From positions 186,001-250,000 of the forward strand of contig JAEYRH010000005.1 in the NCBI GenBank assembly GCA_023435705.1: 64,000 nt of DNA. The letters run 5' to 3'. This DNA is from Bacillota bacterium (GTDB lineage: Bacteria > Bacillota > Clostridia > Christensenellales > UMGS416). Numbering within the stretch: position 1 is the first letter of the stretch; every line of letters starts with the position of its first letter. Shown one piece after another: positions 8,000 through 15,599 of the stretch. The notes beneath the pieces were generated by a model. It was not told the DNA's origin. It made no database searches and saw only the letters and a list, made by a program, of their open reading frames with translations. The position numbers and the translations under genes were made by a program.

Positions 8000-8302
8000 G
8001 GTTCGCTCCTTTCAGAAGCCTGATAGACTTTGAGGCGGGTTTGGCACCCGCCCCATTTTGAACTGTTTGTGTTCTTTTGCCGCGCAAAAGAACCAAAAAG
8101 CCCGGGGGAGACAAACCCGTTTCTCCTTCCGGCTACGGCCGCTACGGCTGCAGCGGCACAACTCCTCGGTCGATACGCTCCCTCGTCAAACAGTGCCCGC
8201 TGCCACGCCTGTGCTATTGCGCTTCGCGCATCCTTGCCGTCAGGCGGGTTTGAAATCCCCCGGACCCCCTGAAGAAGCGAAGAGACAGCGAGGATCTGAA
8301 TG
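8000..8302. other. Hairpin-rich intergenic element between rpoZ and coaBC
   Basis: About 300 nt with no supportable gene. It holds a hairpin at 8034-8052 (GGCGGGT / ACCCGCC) and a perfect 10-bp stem at 8071-8093 (GTTCTTTTGC, loop CGC, GCAAAAGAAC). Overlapping short open frames run through it in several frames without ribosome-binding sites or family motifs. Elsewhere in the housekeeping block neighbours overlap or nearly touch, so this looks like an inserted repeat. Confidence 0.5.
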
Positions 8303-8509
8303 TTACTTAAACCCGTCAAATGGCCTCTCATACTTGATCTTGCCCTCGTGGATCTCACGCACGGCAATCGTGACAGGCTTGTCTACACTGGCCTTGGAAA
8401 GCTTGGGTGCGCCATCCACCAGTTGGCGGGCGCGTTTGGCGGTCTCCACGACCAGGGTGTAGCGATTGTCTACCTTCTCCATCAGTTCATCCAGCGGTGG
8501 GTACATCAT
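8303..8509 (-). CDS. rpoZ: RNA polymerase omega subunit
   Basis: Small subunit (68 residues) that helps fold and hold the beta' subunit of RNA polymerase. The family pattern is clear: PPLDELMEKVDNRYTLVVET near the N-terminus, AKRARQL, then KPVTIAVREI. The start is one of two adjacent ATG codons and overlaps the gmk stop by 4 nt (ATGA), so translation is coupled. Its position after gmk is the standard Firmicutes order. Confidence 0.93.
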   Translation of the reverse strand: MMYPPLDELMEKVDNRYTLVVETAKRARQLVDGAPKLSKASVDKPVTIAVREIHEGKIKYERPFDGFK

Positions 8510-9126
8510 GTGGGATCAGCCTCCTCCAATAGAGCGTTTTTTAATTCGAGATTGCGGCTCACGCGGCACTTCTCGGCATTGATGATCGCCTTGATGCGCA
8601 GCACCGCCTGGTCAACATCCTCGTTGAGAACCAAATAGTGGTATTCATCCAGATAACCCAGCTCCTGATAAGCGCTGCGGAACCGCCGCAGCAGGCTTTC
8701 GGGGGTTTCGCTGCCCCGTTTGGTGATCCGGGCTTTGAGCTCGTTCATCGAAGGCGGCACCACAAAGATGAACACACCCTCGGGAAAATTCTTCTTGACC
8801 TGTAAAGCGCCCTGCATTTCAATCTCCAGCAGCACATCACGGCCCTCGGCCATGCGTTCAAACACATATTGCGCCGGCGTGCCGTAGCGGGCTCCGTAGA
8901 CATCGGCATGTTCAAGAAGCTCACCGTTGACCAGCATATCCTGAAACTGCTCTTCGGTGCGGAAGAAGTAGTTCACTCCCTCCTCCTCGTGGGCGCGGGG
9001 TAGCCGTGTCGTGACCGAAATTGACAGAGCCAGGCCGGGCATTTCAGTGCGCAGCCGCTTGCAGACGGTGGACTTTCCGGCACCGGATGGGCCGGACACA
9101 ACCAACAACAGGCCTTTGTGCGTCAT
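8506..9126 (-). CDS. gmk: Guanylate kinase
   Basis: Phosphorylates GMP to GDP using ATP. The protein has 206 residues, typical for the family. The P-loop SGPSGAGKSTV is at residues 10-20, followed by the GMP-binding segment SVTTRLPRAHEEEGVNYFF, and ALLEEADPT closes the protein. Its start overlaps the remA stop by one base (TGATG) and its stop overlaps rpoZ by 4 nt. It lies within the yicC-remA-gmk-rpoZ block and is presumably co-transcribed. Confidence 0.96.
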   Translation of the reverse strand: MTHKGLLLVVSGPSGAGKSTVCKRLRTEMPGLALSISVTTRLPRAHEEEGVNYFFRTEEQFQDMLVNGELLEHADVYGARYGTPAQYVFERMAEGRDVLLEIEMQGALQVKKNFPEGVFIFVVPPSMNELKARITKRGSETPESLLRRFRSAYQELGYLDEYHYLVLNEDVDQAVLRIKAIINAEKCRVSRNLELKNALLEEADPT

Positions 9127-9401
9127 CAGGACTCCTCTTCGTCTTCCACATCCAGTTTGTTGTCACTCTCGAGACGGTTGGCCACGGTCTCCGGCTGCAC
9201 AGCAGACAGGATCACATGCTCACTGTCCATGATGATCACAGCGCGGGTGCGGCGCCCATAAGTGGCGTCGATCAGCCTGCCACCATCTCTGGCCTCCTGG
9301 ATGATGCGCTTGATCGGGGCCGAATCGGGGCTTACGATGGCGATCATGCGGTTGGCGCTCACGATGTTGCCAAAACCGATGTTGATGAACCGGATGTCCA
9401 T
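9126..9401 (-). CDS. remA: RemA-family regulator (DUF370)
   Basis: A 91-residue protein of the RemA/DUF370 family. In Bacillus RemA is a DNA-binding activator of extracellular-matrix and osmoprotection genes. The start MDIRFINIGFGNIVSANRM is highly typical, followed by SPDSAPIKRII and GRRTRAVIIMDS. The C-terminus is acidic (DVEDEEES). It lies 12 nt after yicC and overlaps gmk by 1 nt, in the conserved Firmicutes order. A link to the tad pilus system further along is possible, but nothing in the sequence shows it. Confidence 0.92.
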   Translation of the reverse strand: MDIRFINIGFGNIVSANRMIAIVSPDSAPIKRIIQEARDGGRLIDATYGRRTRAVIIMDSEHVILSAVQPETVANRLESDNKLDVEDEEES

Positions 9402-9413
9402 GATGTCCTCCCG

Positions 9414-10295
9414 CTATTCGATGTTTTGCACCTGCTCGCGGATCTTTTCTATCTCACCCTTGAGGGTGATGCCGGCGTTTGTGATTGTGAGATCGGCGGC
9501 CTTGGAGCAGATCGTGTTGACCTCGCGGTTCATCTCCTGCACAATGAAATCAAGCTTGCGGCCGATGGCCCCGCCGGATTTCATCGTGTCGGAAAAGTGC
9601 TTCACATGGCTTTTGAACCGGACAATTTCCTCATCGATGCTGCCGCGGTCGGCCATATAGGCCACCTCGGTGTTGAAGCGCTGCTCGTCCAGCTGGGCGC
9701 CCTCAGTGAGCTCCAGGATGCGGGCCTTCAGCTTATCGCTGTAGTCCTGCACCACCTGAGGTGAGCGCTGCTCGATCACGGTCATTTCCTTGAGCATGCC
9801 CTCCAGCTTGATCGCAAGATCTGCCTTCAGCCGCTCGCCCTCGGCCACGCGCATCTTCTGCATTTCAGAAAGGGCGATGTCGGCTGCCTCGAAGAGGATA
9901 TCCTTTAGGAGGTCCTCATCATCCTCAGCCCCCTGGGCCTCGATCACATCGGGCATCCGAAGCACTGTGGAGAGCGTGACGTCGTCTTTCAAGCCATGCA
10001 TCTTGCGGATGCGCTTGAGGCTGGAGAGATAGGCGGCCAGCAGCGCGTCATCGACGTTGACGGTCTTGCTGCCTTCGGCCTCGTTTTGATACTTCAGATA
10101 CACATCCACATGGCCGCGGTTTAACTTCTCCTGCAGCTTGCGCTTCAGAGGCTCCTCCATGGAGCCCAGCGACTTGGGCAGGCGCATGCTGATGTCCAAA
10201 AAGCGGTGGTTGACGCCTTTGAGCTCCAGAAGCAGCTTGCGCCCCTCGCGCTCCACATAGCCCCGGCCAAAGCCGGTCATGCTCATCACAGGCAT
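9414..10295 (-). CDS. yicC: YicC/YloC-family endoribonuclease
   Basis: Member of the YicC/YloC family, some of which are endoribonucleases acting on mRNA or small RNA; 293 residues. Visible: SMTGFGRG at the N-terminus, VNHRFLDISMRLP, and the C-terminal DUF1732 part with DFIVQEMNREVNTICSKA and a final EIEKIREQVQNIE. The ATG at 10295 has GGAGG 4 nt upstream; an ATG nine bases further in gives MSMTGFG and is also possible. It is first in the housekeeping operon. Confidence 0.92.
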   Translation of the reverse strand: MPVMSMTGFGRGYVEREGRKLLLELKGVNHRFLDISMRLPKSLGSMEEPLKRKLQEKLNRGHVDVYLKYQNEAEGSKTVNVDDALLAAYLSSLKRIRKMHGLKDDVTLSTVLRMPDVIEAQGAEDDEDLLKDILFEAADIALSEMQKMRVAEGERLKADLAIKLEGMLKEMTVIEQRSPQVVQDYSDKLKARILELTEGAQLDEQRFNTEVAYMADRGSIDEEIVRFKSHVKHFSDTMKSGGAIGRKLDFIVQEMNREVNTICSKAADLTITNAGITLKGEIEKIREQVQNIE

Positions 10296-10464
10296 AATTC
10301 CTCCAATATGGAAGGTATTACTAGCTTCATTGAATAATAATTATAGCACGCCCACCAAGCGCAATACAACACAACTGCGTCTGAAATCGAGAGTTATATG
10401 CTATTTGTTTTTTTCTTTCTCAATCGGCGCACAATACATCCATATTCCATTTTGGGGGAACACC

Positions 10465-11793
10465 ATGCTCTGGTCATTTGTAAGAGAAGACATCACCCCG
10501 CCCGTTGGCCTGTGGCAAGACGGTTTTGCCAATCGGGCGCATCCATCAGACGGTGTGCTGGACCCGCTGATGCTTCGGGTGGCTGCCACAAAGTCCGATC
10601 AATCCGCGTTCGTTTTCTTAGCCCTGGAGGTGTTGGTGCTGACAAACGAACGGGCCGACACCATAAGGCGCAGTGTCTCCAAGGCCTGCGGACTGGCTCC
10701 ACACCAGGTGCTGGTGGCCAGCACGCATACGCATAGCGCACCGATGTCTGCACCGACCGAGCATGAGGAGGATTACGCGGAATGGTGGGAATCCGTGTCC
10801 GGCAAGGCTGCCGCGGCAGCTGAGCGGGCATTTGGCAGCATGAGGCCGGCGCGGTTTGATGTGGTCGGCAGCCTTTCCCGCATTGGTGTGGGCCGGAGGG
10901 AGTTCACAGAGCGAGGCGTGATGATCGGCGAGAGCCCGAAAGCTGTGATCGACCGCAACCTGCGGATGCTGCGGGTTGTGGATGAGGATGGTAAATTGCT
11001 TGGCGCGATCCTGCAAGGCGCCTGCCACGCAATCTGCATGCGCGAACGAAACACGAAGTACACCGGTGACTGGCCCGGCCGGGCTTGCAGAAACCTGGAG
11101 GAGCAATACCAAAACGCCGTCATCCTATACTTCAACGGCGGCAGCGGCGATGTGAACCCCAAACGATACGAGGGGGAAAGTGACGAGGAATGCCTGACGC
11201 GAACAACGGACACATTCCTGGAAGACGTGGGCCGGCTGATGAAAAAGGACTTCGACCCCCATGAGGAAGGCGACGTTGTGCCGGTTGGTTCTGAGCTCAA
11301 TGTCCCACTTATAAAGCCCCGCAGGGAAGACCTGTTGAAAGAGCTGGAGGAGTGGCGCACGCGCATGGCAGCAACACCCGATGGCTCTTGGGACAGGATC
11401 ATCGGCGTATATTGCGGGCGGTTTGTGGAAAACGCGCTGCAGCACCTGGAGGACAAATCGCCTTTTCACATCAGCGCCATGGTGCAAGCGGTACGTCTTG
11501 CAGGTGATGTCGCATTCTTCGCGCTGCCATTCGAGGTGTTTTCCGCAACCTCAAGGGGACTGGTGTTAAGCCTCAAAGACTCCGGCATTCACAAGGAGAA
11601 TGTGTTCACCATCGGATACGCCAATGGAATCCACGGCTACCTCCCCACTGCCAAGGCCTTGCGGGAGGGGGGCTATGAAGCCAGGATGAGCGCATGGTTT
11701 TACGGCCTGCCATCCTACTACAGCCCCAGAGCTGAGCGGGAAGTGCGCAACCGATTGCTGGCGCTTTGGGAAGAGACGAAAACCATAGAATAA
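10465..11793 (+). CDS. Neutral/alkaline ceramidase-like hydrolase
   Basis: A 442-residue protein resembling the N-terminal catalytic domain of neutral/alkaline non-lysosomal ceramidases (PF04734 type). Visible: VREDITPPVGLWQDGFANR at the start, ASTHTHSAP with likely metal-binding His residues at about 95, QGACHAICM near 190, and NGGSGDVNP near 225. No signal peptide is present, so it is probably cytoplasmic and the natural substrate may not be ceramide. The ATG at 10465 has GGGGGAA 4 nt upstream. An open extension back to 10279 overlaps the yicC start and was rejected. It stands alone, divergent from yicC. Confidence 0.72.
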   Translation: MLWSFVREDITPPVGLWQDGFANRAHPSDGVLDPLMLRVAATKSDQSAFVFLALEVLVLTNERADTIRRSVSKACGLAPHQVLVASTHTHSAPMSAPTEHEEDYAEWWESVSGKAAAAAERAFGSMRPARFDVVGSLSRIGVGRREFTERGVMIGESPKAVIDRNLRMLRVVDEDGKLLGAILQGACHAICMRERNTKYTGDWPGRACRNLEEQYQNAVILYFNGGSGDVNPKRYEGESDEECLTRTTDTFLEDVGRLMKKDFDPHEEGDVVPVGSELNVPLIKPRREDLLKELEEWRTRMAATPDGSWDRIIGVYCGRFVENALQHLEDKSPFHISAMVQAVRLAGDVAFFALPFEVFSATSRGLVLSLKDSGIHKENVFTIGYANGIHGYLPTAKALREGGYEARMSAWFYGLPSYYSPRAEREVRNRLLALWEETKTIE

Positions 11794-11797
11794 TTGT

Positions 11798-11817
11798 GGG
11801 AGGGGTATACCCCTCCC
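11798..11817. terminator. 20-base perfect palindrome after the ceramidase-like gene
   Basis: GGGAGGGGTATACCCCTCCC is a perfect palindrome starting 5 nt after the stop codon. It can form a very stable hairpin, but no T-run follows, so it may act in 3'-end protection or as a weak terminator. A further inverted repeat, CTGCCACT / AGTGGCAG, lies at 11830-11862. Nothing else was recognised up to the dapB promoter at 12079. Confidence 0.5.
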
Positions 11818-12078
11818 AGCCTTATGGTGCTGCCACTATAATGAACTGACCTGGAGTGGCAGGATGCCAGTTTATTCAAACACAATACACATCGAGAAGC
11901 TTACGCGGATTCCATCTTGCAGGGTGGCGGCATCGCGCCATCATTCGACTTATTTCTTTAGGAAACCCCCATAACCGGGACAAAATTCTCCTATTCACAA
12001 TTGTTGTCTGTTTTACCTCGATATATGGTTGCATAGATGTGTCAAACAAATCTTTAGAAAACACCTTCCTGCCATTGC

Positions 12079-12107
12079 TTGACAAAACTGCCAGCTTGAA
12101 TTATAAT
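12079..12107 (+). promoter_or_regulatory. Consensus promoter of the riboswitch-dapB transcript
   Basis: TTGACA (12079-12084), a 17-nt spacer and TATAAT (12102-12107) form a perfect housekeeping sigma-factor promoter. Transcription would start near 12114, about 30 nt before the riboswitch, so control must come after initiation. Confidence 0.88.
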
Positions 12108-12142
12108 CCAAAGTAATAGAATAGCGTCATAACATGCAGCGC

Positions 12143-12253
12143 TGAATCTGGCAACAGAGCGGGAGAACCAAAACCAGGGGTGCATCCGGTTCATCCGGTA
12201 GGGGATCCTTTCCCCCGAACCCGACAGCTAATCTCGCAAGCGCAAGAAGGATC
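12143..12253 (+). promoter_or_regulatory. c-di-AMP (ydaO/yuaA-type) riboswitch
   Basis: The conserved blocks of the ydaO class occur in order: AGAGCGGGAGAACC near 12156, AGGGGTGCATCC near 12176, and CCGACAGCTAATCTCGCAAG near 12220, followed by GAAGGATC. Members of this class bind c-di-AMP and usually switch genes off when it is abundant. Two hairpins with T-rich tails (12275-12302 and 12346-12382) follow before dapB. A covariance-model search should confirm the boundaries, which are approximate. Confidence 0.85.
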
Positions 12254-12274
12254 GAATTGCTGTGTGGCATCGTT

Positions 12275-12302
12275 CCGAGGGGTTACCGCCCCTTTGGTTT
12301 TA
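12275..12302 (+). terminator. Candidate riboswitch terminator 1
   Basis: A GC-rich stem, CCGAGGGG / CCCCTTTGG with one bulge and a G-T pair, is followed by TTTTAT. It lies 22 nt after the riboswitch core and could be its expression platform. Confidence 0.5.
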
Positions 12303-12345
12303 TCACCAAAATGGCGGCATGACCTTTGCACATGGTTGTTATATC

Positions 12346-12382
12346 ATGCGCTGTATGTGTTACATACAGCGCATTTTGTTTT
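12346..12382 (+). terminator. Strong intrinsic terminator before dapB
   Basis: A perfect 13-bp stem (ATGCGCTGTATGT / ACATACAGCGCAT, loop GTT) is followed by TTTGTTTT. It stands 45 nt before dapB, so most transcripts would end here unless the upstream riboswitch or another signal prevents folding. Confidence 0.85.
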
Positions 12383-12426
12383 AACAGAAATGCTGTGTTG
12401 GCGGAAACCAAAAAGGAGGGTTGGAC

Positions 12427-13191
12427 ATGAAAGTGATGTTGTCTGGCCTTGGCAAGGCAGGCCGCGAGCTCGTCAGAACTTTCTCTGAGGCAACCGACGT
12501 ACAAGTAATTGGAGGTATCTGCCGCGAAGGCAGCGACAAAATAGGCCAGGACGTCGGCGAGATCGCCGGCATCGGCCCCATCGGGGCATTGGCCCACAGC
12601 GTCAGGCAGTTGCGCGATGTATTCGTATTCAAAAGGCCGGATGCCATTGTGGATTTCTCCAGCCCCGAGCAGGCGATGGAAGTGATCGAGCTTTGCATCG
12701 AGCACCGCATCAACATCATTCTGGGCACTACGGGTTTCTCACTGCAACAGTTGAACAAACTCAAGGAATACTCCCTAAGTGCAACCATCGCGATCCTCTA
12801 CGCACCCAATATCACACTGGGCGTGAACGTATTGCTGGCGATGGCCCAATTGGCCGCCAAATATCTGGAGGGATACGATTTTAACATCACCGAGATACAC
12901 TACAAAGGCAAAAAGGACGCCCCCTCCGGCACGGCGAAGGTGATCAGCAAGACGCTACACAACGGCATCAGGGAAACCTATGGGTTTGACCCGGAGATTC
13001 CGATCAACAGCGTGCGCGCCGGCGGCTATATTGGGCGGCATGAGGTGATGGCTGTGGGAGAGAATGACAAGATTGAGATTGTGCATGAATCCTTCTCCCG
13101 CAAGGCTTTTGCCGATGGCGCATTGCTCGCCGTACGCAGCGTAGCGGGCAAGCAAGGATGGCTGGAAATGGCCGATGTGATCCGATTGTAA
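12427..13191 (+). CDS. dapB: 4-hydroxy-tetrahydrodipicolinate reductase
   Basis: NAD(P)H-dependent reductase of the diaminopimelate/lysine pathway, supplying cell-wall precursor; 254 residues. Visible: the nucleotide-binding start MKVMLSGLGKAGREL (GxGxxG), VDFSSPEQAMEV, GTTGFS near residue 100, and the catalytic segment HYKGKKDAPSGTAKVI near 160. The usual His-His pair reads His-Tyr here, while the catalytic Lys and the DAPSGTA motif are intact. The ATG at 12427 has AGGAGGG 6 nt upstream; an in-frame TTG at 12421 is too close to that site. The gene is alone behind a c-di-AMP riboswitch and terminators, and ends at a strong terminator. Confidence 0.93.
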   Translation: MKVMLSGLGKAGRELVRTFSEATDVQVIGGICREGSDKIGQDVGEIAGIGPIGALAHSVRQLRDVFVFKRPDAIVDFSSPEQAMEVIELCIEHRINIILGTTGFSLQQLNKLKEYSLSATIAILYAPNITLGVNVLLAMAQLAAKYLEGYDFNITEIHYKGKKDAPSGTAKVISKTLHNGIRETYGFDPEIPINSVRAGGYIGRHEVMAVGENDKIEIVHESFSRKAFADGALLAVRSVAGKQGWLEMADVIRL

Positions 13192-13220
13192 TGTTACCAA
13201 TCTGGGCTGAACGCCCGGTC

Positions 13221-13276
13221 ACCCCCTCCCCTGGCCGCCGGTATTGGTGCATACCGGCGCCGGAGAGGGGGTTTTT
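13221..13276 (+). terminator. Terminator of dapB
   Basis: A long stem pairs ACCCCCTCC at 13221 with GGAGAGGGGGT at 13262, with an inner pairing of GCCGGTAT and ATACCGGC. It is followed by TTTTT. Confidence 0.85.
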
Positions 13277-13331
13277 GTGTCCTCAGGGCAACAGGAGCCG
13301 CAAAAACAAACATCATCCGCCTTCCTGACTC

Positions 13332-13379
13332 TTGACAAAATCTCAGCCGAATATGATAATTAGCTGTCTAATAATTAGA
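13332..13379 (+). promoter_or_regulatory. Promoter and probable operator of the marR-ABC operon
   Basis: TTGACA (13332-13337), a 17-nt spacer and GATAAT (13355-13360). Overlapping and just after the -10 box is the inverted repeat ATTAG-CTGT-CTAAT (13359-13372), and the 8-mer ATAATTAG occurs twice. This is the expected place for autorepression by the adjacent MarR protein, which is an inference. Confidence 0.75.
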
Positions 13380-13406
13380 TTGCAAATTTGAAAGGGGGTA
13401 GTCCGA

Positions 13407-13865
13407 ATGTTGAAGCCAGGCGAACTCAATCAACTGTTCATACAGACGCAACATTTGCATTATCGCAAGGCTCACAACCGCTTCAGCGCCTTCGGTTTGG
13501 GCGAGGGGCAGCCCCGATTGCTGCGCAAACTGGCTGAGGCCGACGGCATGAGCCAGGCGGATCTGGCCCGCCGCTGCAATTTGGAGCCGGCCACGATCAC
13601 CGTGGGGCTTGGCCGCTTGGAGAAAGCCGGCCTGGTGGAGCGCAAGCCCGATGAAAACGACCTGAGAGTCATGCGCATCTGGCTGACTGTGGAAGGCCGC
13701 GAGCTCAATGGCAGGCTGCATGAGGTATTCCTCCGGGGCGAGGAGGAAAATTTCGAGGGCTTCTCGCTGGAGGAGCGGGAACAGCTTGCCGATTTCCTGC
13801 GGCGGATGCAGGAAAACCTGCTGCGGTCCGTGGAAGTGAAGTGCAAACACGGGGAGAGTGACTGA
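13407..13865 (+). CDS. MarR-family transcriptional regulator
   Basis: A 152-residue winged-helix DNA-binding protein. Visible: the helix-turn-helix segment MSQADLARRCNLEPATITV at about residues 48-66, followed by GRLEKAGLVERKPDENDLRV, the wing typical of MarR. It probably represses its own operon through the inverted repeat at the promoter and responds to a small molecule exported by the two ABC proteins downstream. A strong AAAGGGGG site lies 9 nt before the ATG. The gap to the first ABC gene is 3 nt. Confidence 0.92.
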   Translation: MLKPGELNQLFIQTQHLHYRKAHNRFSAFGLGEGQPRLLRKLAEADGMSQADLARRCNLEPATITVGLGRLEKAGLVERKPDENDLRVMRIWLTVEGRELNGRLHEVFLRGEEENFEGFSLEEREQLADFLRRMQENLLRSVEVKCKHGESD

Positions 13866-13868
13866 CCG

Positions 13869-15599
13869 TTGATACGGCTCTTAAGATTTTTAAAATCAAA
13901 TTGGATTGCTGCCGTTTTGGCACCGTTATGCATGCTGGTGGAAGTTCTGATGGATTTGCAGCAGCCACACCTGATGTCTGAAATTGTGGACAAGGGTGTC
14001 GCGGCAGGTGACCTCGGCCTTGTGCTGGCGCTGGGCGGCCGGATGCTGCTGTCTGCTGCAGTGGGCTTTTTGGGCGGCATGGGCTGCATGATCTTTTCCT
14101 CCACTGCCGGAATGAGCTTCGGCACGGAGCTTAGGCAGGCGTTGTTTGACCGCGTGCAGACCTTTTCCTTTGCCGAGCTGGACAAGCTTAAAACCTCATC
14201 CTTGATCACAAGGCTCACAAACGACGTGATGCAGATGCAGAACCTGGTGATGATGGCTCTCAGGATCATGGTGCGCGTGCCGCTGATGGTCATCGGTGGC
14301 ATCGTGATGGCGGCGGCGATCAACATGAAGCTTGTTTTGATCCTGGTCGTGGGCATGCCCGTGCTGGTGGCAGCGATCATTGTGATCACCCGCAAAGGCT
14401 TCCCGCTATTTCACATCATGCAGGACAAGATTGACCGGGTGAACGACGTCACACGCGAAAACCTTTCCGCCGCCCGGCTGGTGAAGGTGTTTGTGCGGCA
14501 GGATTATGAAAAGAATCGGTTTGGCCAGGCCAATGACGACCTGATGCAAGCCGGCGTAAAGGCATCGCGGACCATGATCCTGATGTGGCCGGTGCTGGGC
14601 TTTGTGATGAATATGAGTGTTGTGGCAGCGCTGTGGTTCGGCGGCGGCATGATCCTCCAGGGCGAGCTTCAGACCGGCGAGCTGATGGCGTTTATCAACT
14701 ACCTCACGCAGATCCTGTTTTCACTGATGATGTTTTCAATGATGCTGCTGGGCGCCTCCAGGGCAAAGGCCAGCGCTGACCGTATCAACGAAGTGATGGA
14801 TACAGCCTCCACAATCCATGATCCCGCACAGGCAAACAAGCCCATCGGTTACGATGTGGAATTCCAAAACGTGGTATTCCGCTACCCCGGCGCCGAGGGC
14901 GAACCCACAATCAAGGGCGTCAGCTTCCGCGCGGAGCAGGGCCAGACAGTGGGCATCCTGGGTGCGACCGGCTCGGGCAAGTCCACGCTGGTGAGCCTGA
15001 TCCCAAGGTTATATGACACAACGGAGGGCAGTGTGACAATCGGCGGCGCCGACGTGCGCAGCATCCCGCTCAAGGAGCTTCGAGGCAAGATCTCGATGGC
15101 CATGCAGGACAGCATCCTCTTCACCGGCTCCGTGCGCGACAACTTGCGCTGGGGCTCGCCGGAAGCTGACGAGGAGCAGATTGCTGAGGCTGCGCGCGAC
15201 GCGCAGGCCCACGATTTTGTGCAGGCCACAGAAGACGGCTACGGCACGATGCTCGGCCAGCGGGGCGTAAACCTCTCAGGCGGGCAGAAGCAGCGCCTCA
15301 CCATTGCCAGGGCTCTGATCAAGAATCCGGAGATCCTGATCCTGGATGACTCCACCAGCGCCGTGGACATGGCCACGGAAGCCCGGCTGCAGGCGGCAAT
15401 CCGCAGCAGGATGGGTCACTGCACGATCTTCATCATCGCCCAGCGCATCTCCTCTGTGCTGGATGCCGACAAGATCCTCGTGATGGACGATGGCCGCATC
15501 GCAGCCGAGGGCTCCCACAGTGAGCTGATGAAGACCTCGGAGATCTATCGCGACATTGTGCGCTCGCAATTGGGAGAGGAGGCGGTGGCCAATGGCTGA
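13869..15599 (+). CDS. ABC exporter half-transporter with degenerate ATP site
   Basis: A 576-residue membrane-ATPase half-transporter: six predicted membrane helices in the first ~310 residues, then a nucleotide-binding domain. Walker A is GATGSGKST and the signature LSGGQKQR is intact, but Walker B is followed by Asp rather than Glu (LILDDSTSAVD) and the H-loop His is Gln (IAQRISS). Such changes mark the degenerate partner in heterodimeric exporters of the TM287/288 type. The start is TTG at 13869 with GGGGAGAG 9 nt upstream. It overlaps the next gene by 8 nt, so the two are probably made as a 1:1 pair. The substrate is unknown. Confidence 0.92.
   Translation: MIRLLRFLKSNWIAAVLAPLCMLVEVLMDLQQPHLMSEIVDKGVAAGDLGLVLALGGRMLLSAAVGFLGGMGCMIFSSTAGMSFGTELRQALFDRVQTFSFAELDKLKTSSLITRLTNDVMQMQNLVMMALRIMVRVPLMVIGGIVMAAAINMKLVLILVVGMPVLVAAIIVITRKGFPLFHIMQDKIDRVNDVTRENLSAARLVKVFVRQDYEKNRFGQANDDLMQAGVKASRTMILMWPVLGFVMNMSVVAALWFGGGMILQGELQTGELMAFINYLTQILFSLMMFSMMLLGASRAKASADRINEVMDTASTIHDPAQANKPIGYDVEFQNVVFRYPGAEGEPTIKGVSFRAEQGQTVGILGATGSGKSTLVSLIPRLYDTTEGSVTIGGADVRSIPLKELRGKISMAMQDSILFTGSVRDNLRWGSPEADEEQIAEAARDAQAHDFVQATEDGYGTMLGQRGVNLSGGQKQRLTIARALIKNPEILILDDSTSAVDMATEARLQAAIRSRMGHCTIFIIAQRISSVLDADKILVMDDGRIAAEGSHSELMKTSEIYRDIVRSQLGEEAVANG

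Noticed and set aside
6998..8023. Open frame on the plus strand antisense to coaBC
   Set aside because: coaBC is certain; the antisense frame has no start signal or family features.
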